Assembly: GCA_037176885.1 (NCBI GenBank)
Contig: JAWWNJ010000053.1
Location: 930,001 to 994,000, forward strand
Direction of reading: 5' to 3'
Source of the DNA: Favolaschia claudopus
Lineage: Eukaryota; Basidiomycota; Agaricomycetes; Agaricales; Mycenaceae
DNA length: 64,000 bases
This document shows positions 46,712 through 58,512 of the stretch, one piece after another. The position numbers were made by a program, and so were the translations under genes. Every line of letters starts with the position of its first letter. Position 1 is the stretch's first letter. The notes under the pieces were generated by a model that did not search any database, was not told the DNA's origin, and saw only the letters and a program-made list of their open reading frames with translations.

Positions 46712-48205
46712 CAGTGTTGTAGATAAGGGTTTAAGACCTTAGTCTTAATAAGGGCTTAACTCATATTAAGGTAAGGTCTTAATTATGGCGCGGCCGAGTG
46801 GTAAGGGCTTAATAACCCTTAATATAGGCGTGGGAAATCATCTGTCAACAGCGATGAAGAGGACTCCAAGAAGCACAGCCTCTCGACGTCCTCTTCATCG
46901 CCCTTGACAGATACGGCGTAATTGGGGCTAGTTTGCTTTTACTGAGCTCTACATTGTGCCCAAGGTATAAGTCAACAATATGCCCTACCACAGTCACTCT
47001 CCAGGAACTATAGTAGAGTACTTACTTAGTCCATCAGCAATATCAATAAATTTGTGATAGGCTCGGATACGGCCGGAAAATTTTCACTCGACTCTCCCTT
47101 CAAATTGACGAGCTCTCGCGATGCCCCCCAAACTCGCTGATATCTGGGGCCCCTTCCATCGTAGTGATAACAAACCCAATGGCAGTCACCACCCAGCAAC
47201 CCACTGGCGCTGTATCGATGCTGAACGGCCCTCTACTGCCCCAATTGACATTGATCTCGAGGACGGCGACTGGGAATTAATTTTTGGGAGATGCTTCAAG
47301 TCAATAAAGCAGTTCTCCCCCTCGCCAAGTTCGCTTTACAGCTGCTCCACCTTGTTGTGAACCAGGCGGGGCTGGAGCAGTGGTTCTCCGATTTCTCAAA
47401 TAAGAAGAGCAAGAAGTGGAATCGATTGAGCCTCAAAAAAATGGCCCAACAGGCGAAGGTTCGTCTGTTCATTTGGTTTTGAATACACCGCTTAGTCGAG
47501 TGCCTCATAGGTTACGCGCTTCATTCGTCAAGAACAGAAGGCCGAAGGCCTCACAGATGAGCGCACGAAACGTAAAAATCACGAAGATTCCCGTGTCCAA
47601 CAATTGCTCACCGTTCCGCGGTACGCCGACGCTATTTTGAGCGATACTGATGACAGCGAGAATGAAGGCGGGAGACGATCGGTGGTCATTCGAACTTCCA
47701 CTGCATGGAGAAGACAAGTTGCAGAGTGGCAGGCAGAGACACGGGAGCTCGACGCCGCGGTCTCTGACCCCGAGGAGGATGATGACGATGAAGAGCTCCC
47801 ACCAAGTGTACCCCTCCCTGCTCCCGGTCGTCGTCGCACTCAGCGCTCTTGGTTTCCGACCACCTTGGCATCTCTCTTCGGCGGCCAGATTGACAATCCA
47901 TTTACAATCTCGAGGCGTGAACGGGTGGTATCGGAGGAAAGTCTCTACATGGAGCTTTTTGCGGCTGAGCACAGCGGTGAGGAACCGGATGATGGGGCAC
48001 TCTCGGGTTCTGGGGATGAATATCGAGGCTAGTTACACCTGAATTAACGTTCCAAATCGCGATTTACGCGTCTATCGTGCTGTTACCTTTTACGGAAATA
48101 AGGCTTAATTTGACCCTTAATTTGGGCACCCTTAATAAGGCTTAACGAGACCTAAGCCCTTAATTTTGGAGGGTACCCTTATTAAGACCCTTATCTACAA
48201 CACTG
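46712..48205 (+). mobile_element. 1494-bp hAT deletion derivative, copy 2 (TSD GTAGACGG)
   Basis: Same ends as 12137-14061 (CAGTGTTGTAGATAAGGG) in opposite orientation, with GTAGACGG duplicated exactly (46704-46711, 48206-48213). It differs from copy 1 mainly by a deletion of about 430 bp running from just after the codons for DGDWEL to the WEMLQVNKAV exon; the junction has AATTAATT/TTTTGGGAG microhomology. Confidence 0.95.
47121..48032 (+). pseudogene. hAT transposase remnant, copy 2
   Basis: MPPKLADIWGPFHRSDNKPN starts a BED-like segment ending DGDWEL. After the deletion the dimerisation motif LQVNKAVLPLAKFALQLLHL and VVNQAGLEQWFSDFSNKKSK lies in another frame, followed by LTVPRYADAILSDTDDSENE and a C-terminus SGSGDEYRG ending at 48030-48032. 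No catalytic domain remains, and the deletion shifts the frame. Confidence 0.8.
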
Positions 48206-48303
48206 GTAGACGGTAGTAGCAGAAGACGTGGATAATAGTTTGAGGCAAAAGAAATGCGGACCCATCTTATTCACCCGCTCAGCTATTCATATAATGGACA
48301 TCT

Positions 48304-48370
48304 AGTAGAGTAGTTAGTAGCATGAACTATAGAGAAATTTTGTACAACCAAGGTCGCGCGTTCGATTCTG
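48304..48370 (+). repeat. tRNA-like (A/B-box) segment
   Basis: TAGTAGAGTAGTTAGTAGC loosely matches an A box, and CGCGTTCGATTCTGAC a B box about 50 bases later, with AACCAAGGTCG before it. Stem pairing is incomplete, so it is probably a SINE-like relic rather than a tRNA gene. Confidence 0.35.
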
Positions 48371-48390
48371 ACTCAGTACCATAGCTTATA

Positions 48391-48748
48391 CAGTTGCGGC
48401 GAAATTAAATGCATTACCATAAAAGGAAATTTCTGTTAAATCAGCTCTGGACAGGGCAACGCGGCCGAGTCATCGCAAGCTCAACATTGGTGTCGCCAAT
48501 TCAGATGTTTTGGCGGTCAAAATGATCCATGGGAAAGTTAACTTGGGCTCCGATTGACGGATTTAGATCACAGTTTATTGCACCATTCTTGCTCAATCGT
48601 GATGCAAACGACCTACCTCATACTTACATACTGCACTTAGAGACCTCCCATCGTATCATCAAGCTTTCTCCCGGCGCTTCCAAGTCAGAAGGGATGAAAA
48701 TAGTGAGAATTTCCTTTTATGGTAATGCATTTAATTTCGCCGCAACTG
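48391..48748. mobile_element. 358-bp Tc1/mariner-type MITE (TIR CAGTTGCGGCGAAATTAAAT, TSD TA)
   Basis: CAGTTGCGGCGAAATTAAAT then GCATTACCATAAAAGGAAATT and its complement form about 41-bp perfect arms. TA at 48389-48390 and 48749-48750. The 88-codon ORF inside reads through the arm and is not a gene. Confidence 0.92.
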
Positions 48749-48898
48749 TATCACAATATCACAATGTATTACAACGAGCACTAAATTTAAATTAAAGAAC
48801 AATAACAATAATCACTTGTAATCCCTTGTGAAGCGAAATTAACAATTAAATACTTACTAATAATGTGTCTGACAGGACTACCAAACAAGCCAATGATA

Positions 48899-49174
48899 CA
48901 GCTGTTTTACGGTTTTTGTCCGGTTTTTGATCGAGTGGGGCATTTCGTTTCTTGTTTACACCTGTATGCCTCTGAGTCACCGTATGGCTCCACTCTGACC
49001 TCAGATTGGGCTATTTCCAGCCATTTTGCTCCACCAGTGAATGCAGTGGGGCTGCGGTGGAGCGGTTGAACTGCCTCCGGCTCCTCGGCGAGGGTATGCA
49101 CAAGCAATCACAGGTAAACAACTTTTGAAGAACCCCACTCTATCAAAAACCGGACAAAAACCGTAAAACAGCTG
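48899..49174. mobile_element. 276-bp Tc1/mariner-type MITE (TIR CAGCTGTTTTACGGTTTTTG, TSD TA)
   Basis: CAGCTGTTTTACGGTTTTTG, TCCGGTTTTTGAT and complement at the right; TA on both sides. The interior pairs GAGTGGGG with CCCACTC. The TIR resembles that of 644-1024. Confidence 0.92.
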
Positions 49175-50354
49175 TAAGAACCGACTTCAATATATTTTAT
49201 TCGCTCGATTACCCTAATCTCATGAGGCTAAATGTGCCTAGGCCATTCTCATGAACGTCGTGTGAGCCAAGTCATTTCCTATATGACGAGATAAGATATT
49301 CTTTCCTCATATTATATGATAATCTCATTAGATAGTCGGATCCTGTGCCGATCTCGTGCGAAATGACTTCTCTCATGTTGTTCTCATAAGATCAGTTGCC
49401 TCGTGAGGCATCATAAAGTCTCATGACGTGATTACCAAATTTCCGACACTAGTCTAGCATTCCTCTGGGCTCTCTCATGTTTAAACAAATTTTGGGGGCA
49501 ATATTTGAGAAGCCGCCATTCTTTTTTGCACATCCAAAAGCCGCCGTTCAGCCGACACCTACCGTTACTGTCAATCCTTTGCAGTTATAAGTTGGTTATA
49601 AGCACCACGCGCCGTGAAGTCTGCTGATGTGAGATTATCTATGTAATAACATTCTTACGCGGTTGTTTGAACACAACGTCATGCTGATGTGTAGTTAGCA
49701 CGTGCAAGTGCTGGAAACTTGGGGATGTATGTAGCACAATAGGCAAGGGGGTCCAGCGATAAGAGTTGATGACGAAAAAAAAAACCCCTTTTGTAGGTCA
49801 AAAGTTTTTCGGCTTCAAGCTTGCCGGGAAGAGTAGGAGAAGGTGCCTGCGTCTTAAATGCGCCAGCCCCAGCTGTTTCATACTCAAACCATCTTCTAAT
49901 CCACTTTGCTCGTTTGGGAGTCAACTTTGGTCATGACCCCACGGATCAAATCAATTCCTAGCATTCGGCAGACTAAACAACATCGAGCCCTTGGATGTCT
50001 TCAACACTCTAAATCTGTGTAGGGCCTGACTTGGATAATCCACGGATGATCCGCCGTCCATTGATGGCATCCACTCCTATCCAACGATCCATTGGATACG
50101 GCCACTGGACGATTTTCCTGTTACCTTTATATCCCATTCCACCGGCTAACTATCATCCAGTATTCATTATTGTATCACGTTATTGTAATTAGAAGCTGTG
50201 ATATAATAATTAGCGCAAATATTGGTGTCGCTGGGGCGGGGAGGAGGCTCGCGTATGATAGTAAATAAGTCAAAGAGCGTCGTATCAGTAGCAAAACTGT
50301 CATGAGGTGTCGCAATGAGTATGAGAGTGATGGAGGGGGTGCTGAAAGCAAGGA
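49175..50354. other. No gene recognised; 3' flank of the hAT transposase
   Basis: 49200-49440 repeats CTCATGA, TCTCATA and ATGAGAT words in both orientations, like a degraded inverted-repeat element. 50020-50120 (CTGACTTGGATAATCCACGG) might hold the hAT 3' terminus, but no matching inverted end was found near 53.8 kb. Confidence 0.4.
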
Positions 50355-53300
50355 CTAGCGACCTGAAACGCCACGGAGCGATGAGGCGTGCTGCTCGATG
50401 ATTCCCTCGGCGACGTCGAGGTCGAAAAATGGTGCGTCTGACCAAGCACCAAGGCTCATCTGCTCCCGGAATGTCTGCGATGACATATGGTTGCGGCCAA
50501 AACTTCATGACCAGTCGCAATTTTGCTCAAAATCCTTCGGGATTCGAGATTTAGCAGGAACTAGGGTATGGTTTATAGGTGAAATTTTTATTTCAGAGGA
50601 ATCGGAGGTACTCCTAACTTAGGGTTACAAAACGCGAAATTTGAACAGCGAAAAACCAAAATTGTGTGTACTAAACTCACGAATTTGAGGCAGCTAATCA
50701 AGTTTTTCTCTGCCATTCTGCCTCTGCAATCCCGAACCCCTTCTTCCGGACCCCACAGTGAAAGTGAAATCTCTTGAATGACCAGGCGACATTGATGCTG
50801 CTGCACAGCCACCGTTCCGAGTGATCCGCAATCAAAAGCGCGAAATTGCCGTGCAAACATGGAAAACCGATTTTTCGAAGTTTTGCTCCAGTACGTTTGT
50901 AGATTACAATCCCAGGATGTCTCAATGAAAACTGACGTGACAGTATCAATTACCAAATTGGGACTGCGACTGGTCACGAAGTTCGGTCCGCAACCATACT
51001 TCGTTGGTTCTAGGCGCATTGATTACGGCCTTCGGAAAACGTCCACGGAGGTAGATGGAGCGGAACAATAGGTGAGAGCCATCTCGGCAAGGTCGGGCTG
51101 TGTCGCCTTCTCCGCCGACCAGTACTGTAGGACTGTCTTGCCTTCGAGCGATGGAAGTGGGGGTGTGTCGAGATACGAGTGGATGTCATTCGGAATTTGT
51201 TTCGGCGCCGATGGTGTCGGACGACCAATTGGTGCTGCAAATCGACGTCGTACACGACCTGGAGGTGGAGCTTGGGGCTGAGGAGCCGACGGTCGAGCCG
51301 GGCTTGGTTGAGAGGTTGTCTTGAAGAGCTCTTCAAAGCGCGCTACGATGGATTCCCGGATACGCTGTATTTGGGTCGACGACCTCCCGTTTTGCTTGAA
51401 CCAGTCCAACGTGAGGTGAGGAAATAACACTGAGCGAAGAAATCAGCGCCGAGGTCACAATGATAAAGAAACACAAACCAATGGCAAACTCATATGCCTC
51501 ACAATTAGGAATAAGGTCGATGTATTTGTTGAGAACGAGCGATCTGCTGTAAGCAGCCACCCGACAGATGTCCGCAATGTCGTCTGAGTTGGAAGCATTG
51601 ATCAAGGAGTTGCGGAGGGAATCTAATGCGGTAATAACATCTGAAATCAAGGGCCGAGCATTCCCTCCTTTGGAGAACTGGAGAGTCGGCTCTTTGACAC
51701 ACTATGTGCCGCTGAATGAGTGAACTAAGAACTAGATGAAACCGGCATACCTCAAGGACGTCGCGGAGATCTGCTGCGAGGTTCCATTGATCGTTCGTCA
51801 GTTTGTAGGTGAGATTCAGATCTTTGTCCTTCATGAGCGCGCGCACCGGTTGCTCGAGAATGAGGGCTGTATCCCGGGAGTAATAGTCCGAATTCCAACG
51901 CGACGCACATCGGCGGGCCAGCGTCTGGGTCTGTCCCACAATTGTCGGATCGTTATCGACAATTTTTGCGAAGGAAGTGGCGACCGGACTTGAGTCATGG
52001 ATTTTTCGCGCCAGACCGCAGACCTCCATACGTCATCAATAAGAAATCATTTGCGTTCAAAGAAAGCTCACCCGTGGAATCAGCTGAAGCGCAGTTTTAC
52101 TGTCCTTGGCATCGACAGTCACTCCACGTTCTGCCATTGCCGTGATTGCTGCGAGCCGGATCTTGCTGACGACCGCCTTATCATGTTCCTCTCGTGCTGT
52201 GCTATCGGGAATCTGGTTTCGAATGGCTTCACGTTCGGCGGTGTCTTCTTCAAACAGCTGAGTAAGGTCTGCATCTTCTTCGGCACTTGCTGGAGCTCCG
52301 TCGAGCGTTATTTCTTCAACTCGAGTCGCACTGACTGCAAACTGTACGCTTCTTTCGGGTCCTGTTTGGTGAAAAACGACAGTATCATCTATCGCGCATA
52401 ACAATGAGCACCCATAACACACAGCGGAAGTCCAATCAGTCAGACCTTGGCACTTAGTTGAATAATATGGAGGAAGCAATAGCCTCGCCATGGAGTACCC
52501 TTGAAGCGCGGATTTAATGACACAAGGTTAGTAGCGGTCGTGTTGCAGTTCCCGGCACCATCCATAGTGAGGATACAAATCTAGATGATGCACGTAATTC
52601 AATATTAGAAAGCGATTCCGCGATGAGACTCAGATGTTTGGAAAGACCATATTTATCAAGACATTCATGCAATTTCTGCGCAAGATGCTCTCCAGTGTGT
52701 CTGGCATCAAGCCTATCGAGGTATGAGATTTGTCGCATGCCAGGTAAGGAACTGGAAACGCACCGGATGAACTCGAGAACCATGAAGAAAACTTCGCCGT
52801 CCTATTCCCACTGTAAACCGCAGCCAAGGTAAGACGCATCGATCGGGGCCGTCCAACCGTCGACGATGCAATGAATTGCTCGATTGCGTTTCTACGATTC
52901 AAAACTCAGTACTAAGGTAAGATTGTACCGCACAAAAAAAATCTCCACGTACCTCGAAGTACCAGCGAACGACCTTGGCATACTGGACATACATAAGACC
53001 CACGTCGCATTCGACAACTTTCGAAGACGGGGGTATGGTTCCGGGGCGCAATAAGTCGACTTCATAGCGATACCACTTATCGTCCTGTGATGCGAAAGGG
53101 GGCTTGTTCGCAGCGCATCGTATAGCGCAGATAGCACGGCGCCTGGCTTCGCTGTATGGACTGTACCAAGAACAGATACGGTCTCTTAGGGTTTGGTTTG
53201 GGCGACGTACATCGTGACCACGTTGTCCACAGGCGATGAGGTGGTTTTGTCGCATCTCTTCGCAGCATCTCCCAAGCTACTGCATCCTTGCTTCATCTTT

Positions 53301-53748
53301 GACCGTTCTCGCGTTGTTTCTGCGTGCTTGGAATTGCCGCGCTTACACCGGAAGACGAAGGTGATCACTCCAGCCTGTCGCTTGATAGTGATTCGATAGT
53401 GGCTCCAAGCCGTCGAGGTACAGCGAGCAAACTGATTCTCTGTGAACAGTTGTCATTGAAACATGAAGCAGCGAAGAGGGTAATCGACGCACCGACAATC
53501 TTCTCATCCGAAGGACTCCAAACCTCAGCGTCTGTCTTAGTGCTGAAGGGTTCTTCTGACGCGACTTTCCGCCTCTTCCTCGGTGGTTCTATCGTGGCTG
53601 GGGTGTCTCGTGAATTCTCGTTGCTCAAGAAGAAGTTTTGGGCGTTGAATTGCGCGTTGAAGGCGGGGCTATGGCTTGCGGAGGGTGGAGGCGTTATTGG
53701 TGGGGTACAGGGAGTGTTCGTTAGGTCGTGAAATGGAGTTCGGGACAT
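50355..53748 (-). pseudogene. hAT superfamily transposase gene, multi-exon, inactivated
   Basis: The minus strand begins MSRTPFHDLTNTPCTPPITP with a Ser/Pro-rich leader and a basic patch (PPRKRRKVASEE, possible nuclear signal). A Cys-containing region follows (FVFRCKRGNSKHAETTRERS, CSSLGDAAKRCDK), then YSPYSEARRRAICAIRCAAN and a catalytic-domain start (VDGWTAPIDASYLG frame). Next are ARHTGEHLAQKLHECLDKYG, RNQIPDSTAREEHDKAVVSK, LARRCASRWNSDYYSRDTAL, LKDLNLTYKL-like TNDQWNLAADLRDVLE, and ISDVITALDSLRNSLINASN. The dimerisation domain reads PNDIHSYLDTPPLPSLEGKT and STSVDVERAFSEGRNQC. After a TAG and an inserted MITE it ends TFREQMSLGAWSDAPFFDLD with a stop at 50355-50357. About eight short introns or frame changes separate the pieces. 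No flanking TIR was found. Confidence 0.8.
50488..50996. mobile_element. 509-bp TA-flanked MITE in the last hAT exon (TIR TGGTTGCGGMC)
   Basis: TGGTTGCGGCCAAAACTTCA, TGACCAGTCGCA and their near complement at the right, with TA at 50486-50487 and 50997-50998. Joining across one TA gives NQRSMSSQTFREQM in frame. The ORFs inside come from the insert. Confidence 0.88.
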
Positions 53749-54650
53749 AGGACGTGAGATTACGGGTAGGACATAGAGTATACATAGGGTTAGGTGCGTC
53801 TACGCAGGCGCTTGACGCGTCGAGGTGGTGGTAGAGGAAAGACGTCCTGCAGGGTGATGGCAAATCGGTCGAGATTCCCACGCTCTTTGTCAATCTCCAG
53901 GGGAAAACCCTCGGCCGGGAAAACGCGTTTTCGGCATCCAGAAAGCCCTCGAAATCAAGGGGGTGCGGAAAACGACCCTTCTCCGGGAACCACCCTACCA
54001 CGTGACGTCCAAATATGGAATTTACCATCAAAATCAGCCGTCTGAGATCCAATTCTTACCTCCAACCCGGTGAAACACCTCTCCATGGTGTTTTGTGAAC
54101 GAAATCTCAGTTTTGAACCACCCAACGCACCACCTGAAAATTCAACATATCTCGGCCAAACACGGCCAACCTCATTGCCGTTTCCTTCCAAATCCGGACA
54201 ATCCACCAATCAGGCTTTTAGAAGGCTGCTGAAGCTCAATAGTGGGTGTATACACCATTATATGTTGTTTCTACTCACCCCATAGCTCTGCAGACCCATC
54301 CCCGCCCAAAACAAAAGAGGTTATCATTTTTTTTTATCCGACCTTTCGGCCGACCCACCCTCCCTGCCCGGTGTCCCGGCTTCTCCGGCCCGCACCCCCT
54401 TGCTCGAAATGACCGATTTTTCGAACGTTGAACTTCCAAAGAAGCGATTTGGTAGGCGGAGACAAGTCTGAAGAGTAAAAAGGCCTCAGTACCTGAAGAC
54501 AATATATCAACATTAAAATTTATAAACGTTATACGAAAACAACATCACGGTTCAACTTCATAAGCCGATTTACTTGCTGCCACAAAAAGTAACCAAGATT
54601 TTGTATTGTAGCATCTAATACGGAAACTGTGGAGATAAGTCCCAAATTGA
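53749..54650. other. No gene; dispersed repeat
   Basis: 53888-53945 (CCTCGGCCGGGAAAACGCGT onward) is the inverted partner of about 31826-31890. A CGGCCGACCCACCC and GGTGTCCCGGCTTC-rich stretch follows (54350-54410). No element ends or coding sequence supported. Confidence 0.4.
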
Positions 54651-54960
54651 TCAGGCTTGCTTTACACTAAATTCCACCCACCTCGCTCGGCTTTTCAGTG
54701 CACAAAGTCGGCGGTACAGACAGGCAATCTGGATGTTCTCGGCCGACATTCTATTCACACCATGCGGCGAGGAGACCGGTATCCAGTCAACTACCAGGCG
54801 CTCTACGAAGACTACGTGAAGCGCCTTCGCGAAGGGCTTGACTCGTGCCAATGCCGACGACTCCCTCGGGCAGTCAGCCGCAGGAGATCAGGCTGCCGCA
54901 GACGCTGAGAAGGACGAAGTCGACGCCGCCTTCAATGTCTCCGGGCATCGCGCTCCGTCG
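54651..54960 (+). pseudogene. Hypothetical gene fragment
   Basis: The frame reads AVQTGNLDVLGRHSIHTMRR, GDRYPVNYQALYEDYVKRLR and EG; then, shifted, LTRANADDSLGQSAAGDQAA, DAEKDEVDAAFNVSGHR and a possible donor GTAAGTTT at 54961. Composition looks coding, but I do not recognise a family. Confidence 0.3.
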
Positions 54961-55374
54961 GTAAGTTTTCGGTTCTTTTATCTGAGTCCCAAAACCATTA
55001 GATTCCATTCTGAGTATACCCTACTACATATCCTACACTTAAACTGTTCTCAAAGCACTCAACGGATGAAACAGGTGGTGAACTGTTGGAATGACAGTCT
55101 CAGAATCACCCCAGGGATAGCAGTTGACCCTCGCAAACGCGCGAGGGGGCAATCAATAGACACAGCGTACTTATACAGCGAAGTAAATGAAATATCGGGG
55201 AGCCGGGGAAATATGGTAAGCATAGTGGAGCGGGAAATGAATAGAAAATAATGTTCGTTTAGTCAACGGACCGACGGCGGGAGAGCTAGCGACTGCGGAA
55301 AGGTCGCGTGCGCGCGAGTGCGCAGCCTCGTAATTCCAACATGAACATCCCAAAAAAGCAAGCTCTCATCATGT
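54961..55374. other. No gene recognised
   Basis: Spacer with short ORFs only, ending at the hAT MITE target site. Confidence 0.3.
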
Positions 55375-55703
55375 AGGCCCCGGGAAGCTCCAGCCAAGGC
55401 TGCTCCGGGAAAGTGGCTTTTTCAGGCCGGATTTCGACGATTTCCTTCTCGAAAAAGTGGCTTTTTGAGGCTAGAAGACCGCCCAACCTTGTCCGAAAAG
55501 TGGCTTTTTCAGGGAGATTTTGGGCTGTTTTCGACGGATTTTCGGCGAAACGGAGACCGGATTTGATACCATCATTCCGCTGGGCTCGGCACGCCAGATC
55601 CTTCCCCGAAAAGTGGCTTTTCGGAATTCGACCAAATCAAGTGGCTTTTTGAGCCCAAAATCGACCATTTTCCCGGAGCCTTTGCAGGAGCTTCCCGGGG
55701 CCT
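55375..55703. mobile_element. 329-bp hAT-like MITE (TIR AGGCCCCGGGAAGCTCC, TSD CATCATGT)
   Basis: AGGCCCCGGGAAGCTCC and complement end the unit, and CATCATGT is duplicated exactly (55367-55374, 55704-55711). The interior repeats AAGTGGCTTTTTCAGG or AAGTGGCTTTTTGAG six or more times. Confidence 0.93.
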
Positions 55704-56003
55704 CATCATGTTCTTGTAATTCACTCTCCCAGAAGTACTCTAGAGCTCCGAATATTTTTCTACATACTACAAACACATACAGTCGAACCTCTCATAACCC
55801 ACGCTCTGCGGCGGCGCGTGCCCTCGGATTCTCGAAAAAATGAATGATTTCTAATATTTGTTCTTCCTTCATCTTTTTACCGTCAATACAAAATGCTAAG
55901 GGTTGAGTTCTCTGACCGGATTCCCCGAACGTGCCCATGAAACCCACTTTTCCGACCTCTGACCAGGTTATCGGGTCCCTGATGCGGTTGCTTTTGTATG
56001 GTA

Positions 56004-56112
56004 CCTCTCGTGTTCATGAAATTCAGATCAATGAAATGCTAGCATTGTTGGAATGGAGCCTTGAGGAGGATGAAGCAGTTATTGGAGGAAAACGTGTCGA
56101 GTCCCCATTTGG
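56004..56112 (+). repeat. Conserved ORF segment shared with 23767-23875
   Basis: Encodes RVHEIQINEMLALLEWSLEE then DEAVIGGKRVESPF. The VIG residues are an indel relative to the other copy. Unknown family. Confidence 0.6.
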
Positions 56113-57129
56113 CTGGATTCCGGGCTTATGTCCTATATGTCTGTGGCTCCGGTGAAAAAATCAAGTTTTCAAGTTGGGAAAAAGGAGAGAAAGAAAGGGA
56201 AAAAAGAGAGACCTCCAATGAACATCAGAGGCTCCGTGCCTCAAGTTTCTCGCTGTCAGACGCCGTGGTAGTTGTGCAAAGGGCAATTCGGCATCTTGAT
56301 TTCCTATCTCTTTATGGTAGGTCATCTTGATTTCTGTAAACTTAGCAAATCTTCCAAGTTCCAAGTTTCAACGGCGCAGGTTCAAAGTTTCTCTCCCACA
56401 ACTAGTGTATAAAATAATACCAATATATTTAGATTGAGCTTCAATGAAAGTATATTTGAATTGAACACTGTTGCTCACCATATATCTTGGTATGTCAGTT
56501 CAACCCGACTCCCTTTAACCAAGCGGTTCAAAGTCTTCAGGCGGCGCAACTGCAAGCATAGCTGTGAGTATAGTGAGCTCTCATATTCATCATATGGTCA
56601 AAGATGTCTCAACGTATTTTCTCCGGCGCTGCGCGGCCGGATTCAAACTCAACATTCAAGGACTGAATTTTGGTCAGTAATTAATTCTCTGGCTAAATTT
56701 TACTTTTGAGCTCGTGCCCCGCCTCTACTCGGAGTGCTCTTCGAATTTAAAAAGGGATTCGAAGCAACATCAACTTGACAAGTTGACAACAATGAATTGT
56801 TATTGTACTATCTACGAGTTGTTGGCTTTTTTGTGTTACATGTGCAAGTTTTCGGTGTGTAATCCATATAATGAGTTTTAATTTGGGAGCCTCAAATTGA
56901 GCCAGACGGGTTATTGCGTGCCAGGGTGTGCCCACTGCACCATGAACTGATACTTATTGTTGGCAGTTGCCCGATTCGAGCTGAAACTTTCGAAGTGAAA
57001 AAATGAGATAAAGAATTCTTTAAGTCATTCAATAGCACAGATCTAACATTTAATCTGTACATCCGCTGGACCTCCGGGTGTCTCTATCTCAGTGGAAGGA
57101 GTTGAACAATGAAGACAGGCCAATACTTA
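56113..57129. other. No gene; purine-rich then AT-rich spacer
   Basis: 56150-56215 resembles the AAAATCAAG plus GAGAAA stretch at about 15380-15440. The rest holds short ORFs without recognisable families. Confidence 0.35.
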
Positions 57130-57579
57130 AGGTAGACCCAGTCCACCCTCGACAAACATCACGTGAAATTTCCTTATGCAGCGGTTTTCGACAAAATGCA
57201 TCTGTAAAGTACATTGTAGTTTGAATTGAACAAATCCCCTCGACCAAATCCTTTATTTCAGTCTAAGCTTCATTTTTCTCTCTGACATTGTGACGATACC
57301 ATGAGTTTCTGGGCCAGAGTTATCGAATCACTGGCGGCTGTCTCAAAATTTGCTCCCACGACTGCCTCAACTGTTTTCCCATCACAAAACTTGTTTCCGG
57401 AACTCCTTCTTGCACAGAGGTAATAGAGCTCTGATATTTTATCTCTAGATACTTGAATACAATTAGAACAATCTGGTCGGAGGAATTTGGCTGTTTCCTC
57501 CTAATAGTCTCGATATAAGGAGGTTCGCTGTAGATGGAAATAACACGTGATGTTCGTCGAGGGTGGACTGGGTCTACCT
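57130..57579. mobile_element. 450-bp TA-flanked MITE (TIR AGGTAGACCCAGTCCACCCT)
   Basis: AGGTAGACCCAGTCCACCCT, CGAC and CATCACGTG return inverted; TA at 57128-57129 and 57580-57581. A diverged relative of its right end (CATCACGTGATGTTTGTCCA) lies at about 59267-59310. Confidence 0.88.
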
Positions 57580-57849
57580 TACTTATGCTCACACGGCGAC
57601 AGCCGAGTTTGACAGGTAGGATCAGTCGGAAGTGCCGGGATCACCTAGGATCATTTGGCTATGTCTAGCCGAGACATAGTGCCAGCTGGACGGGGCGAGG
57701 CACGAGCCGCGTCTAGCGAAAGATAAGATAGCGAGAGAGCGCGGGGAGCGATCTGATACACTGACATCATCACAGGATCACCATTTGCAGCTCTGCTCGG
57801 TACCACCACCTCGCGCCGCGCTGGCGATTTTTGCGCGCGTTTTCGACCC

Positions 57850-58325
57850 ATCCTTACGCGTTTCTGCGGCGGCTTTGCAATTTGTGCTCTAGCTGCTCGT
57901 CGTGTTGCTCACCGCTTGTCACATCCTCTCTGCTAAGCTCTGCTATCAACCTCAACAAATCTGATTTGCGGTCTTCTCGACGGCCTTGAGCTCTCTGCAC
58001 CGGCTGAAAACCCCTCTTTTCCTTGTCGCAGCGCTCCGGTTGGGGTGCCCGTCGCCTTCTCGCGTTTGCCGGTCGCGCTTCGCTTTGGAGCGCTGCTCCT
58101 GTTTGGGGGTCCGGCTGCTCGCTTCTGGCGTCGGTATCCCCCAGTCTCGTGTCGCACTGGCCGCGGGCTGCACACACGAGTACGTCTCCTGCCCGGTGTC
58201 GCCTTTGTTGCGCTCTGGTTGTCGGGAGCGTCTCGCGAGCTACGTCTCCCACTCCCCGGAGTTGCTTTTATTGCGCTCTCGGGGTCGGGAGCGTCTCACA
58301 GCGGCCTGCGGCCGCGCCTGACACA
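57850..58325. repeat. GC-rich degenerate tandem repeats
   Basis: TTGCGCTCTGGTTGTCGGGA, GCGTCTCGCGAGC at about 58206-58240 recurs as ATTGCGCTCTCGGGGTCGGG, AGCGTCTCAC at about 58268-58300. Related CGCTCCGG/CGCTTTGG units extend back to 58030. The long overlapping ORFs (up to 186 codons) follow from high GC and lack of stops. Confidence 0.5.
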
Positions 58326-58512
58326 CCACCTTTACTATGCATGTTCATTTGCCCTTCATTGGCATTCTTGCATGAATTTTTGACTACCCCGTCTCTTCGC
58401 GAGATATTCTTTCATTACTTTACATACTGTACCGCATCTCAGCTCCCAGAGCGCGACGAGCTATCTTATCCACCCACAGGCAGCCGGATTCCGCGACTCC
58501 CGTACTGGCACT

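Noticed and set aside
48529..48795. 88-codon ORF as a gene
   Set aside because: It runs through the terminal repeat of a TA-flanked MITE.
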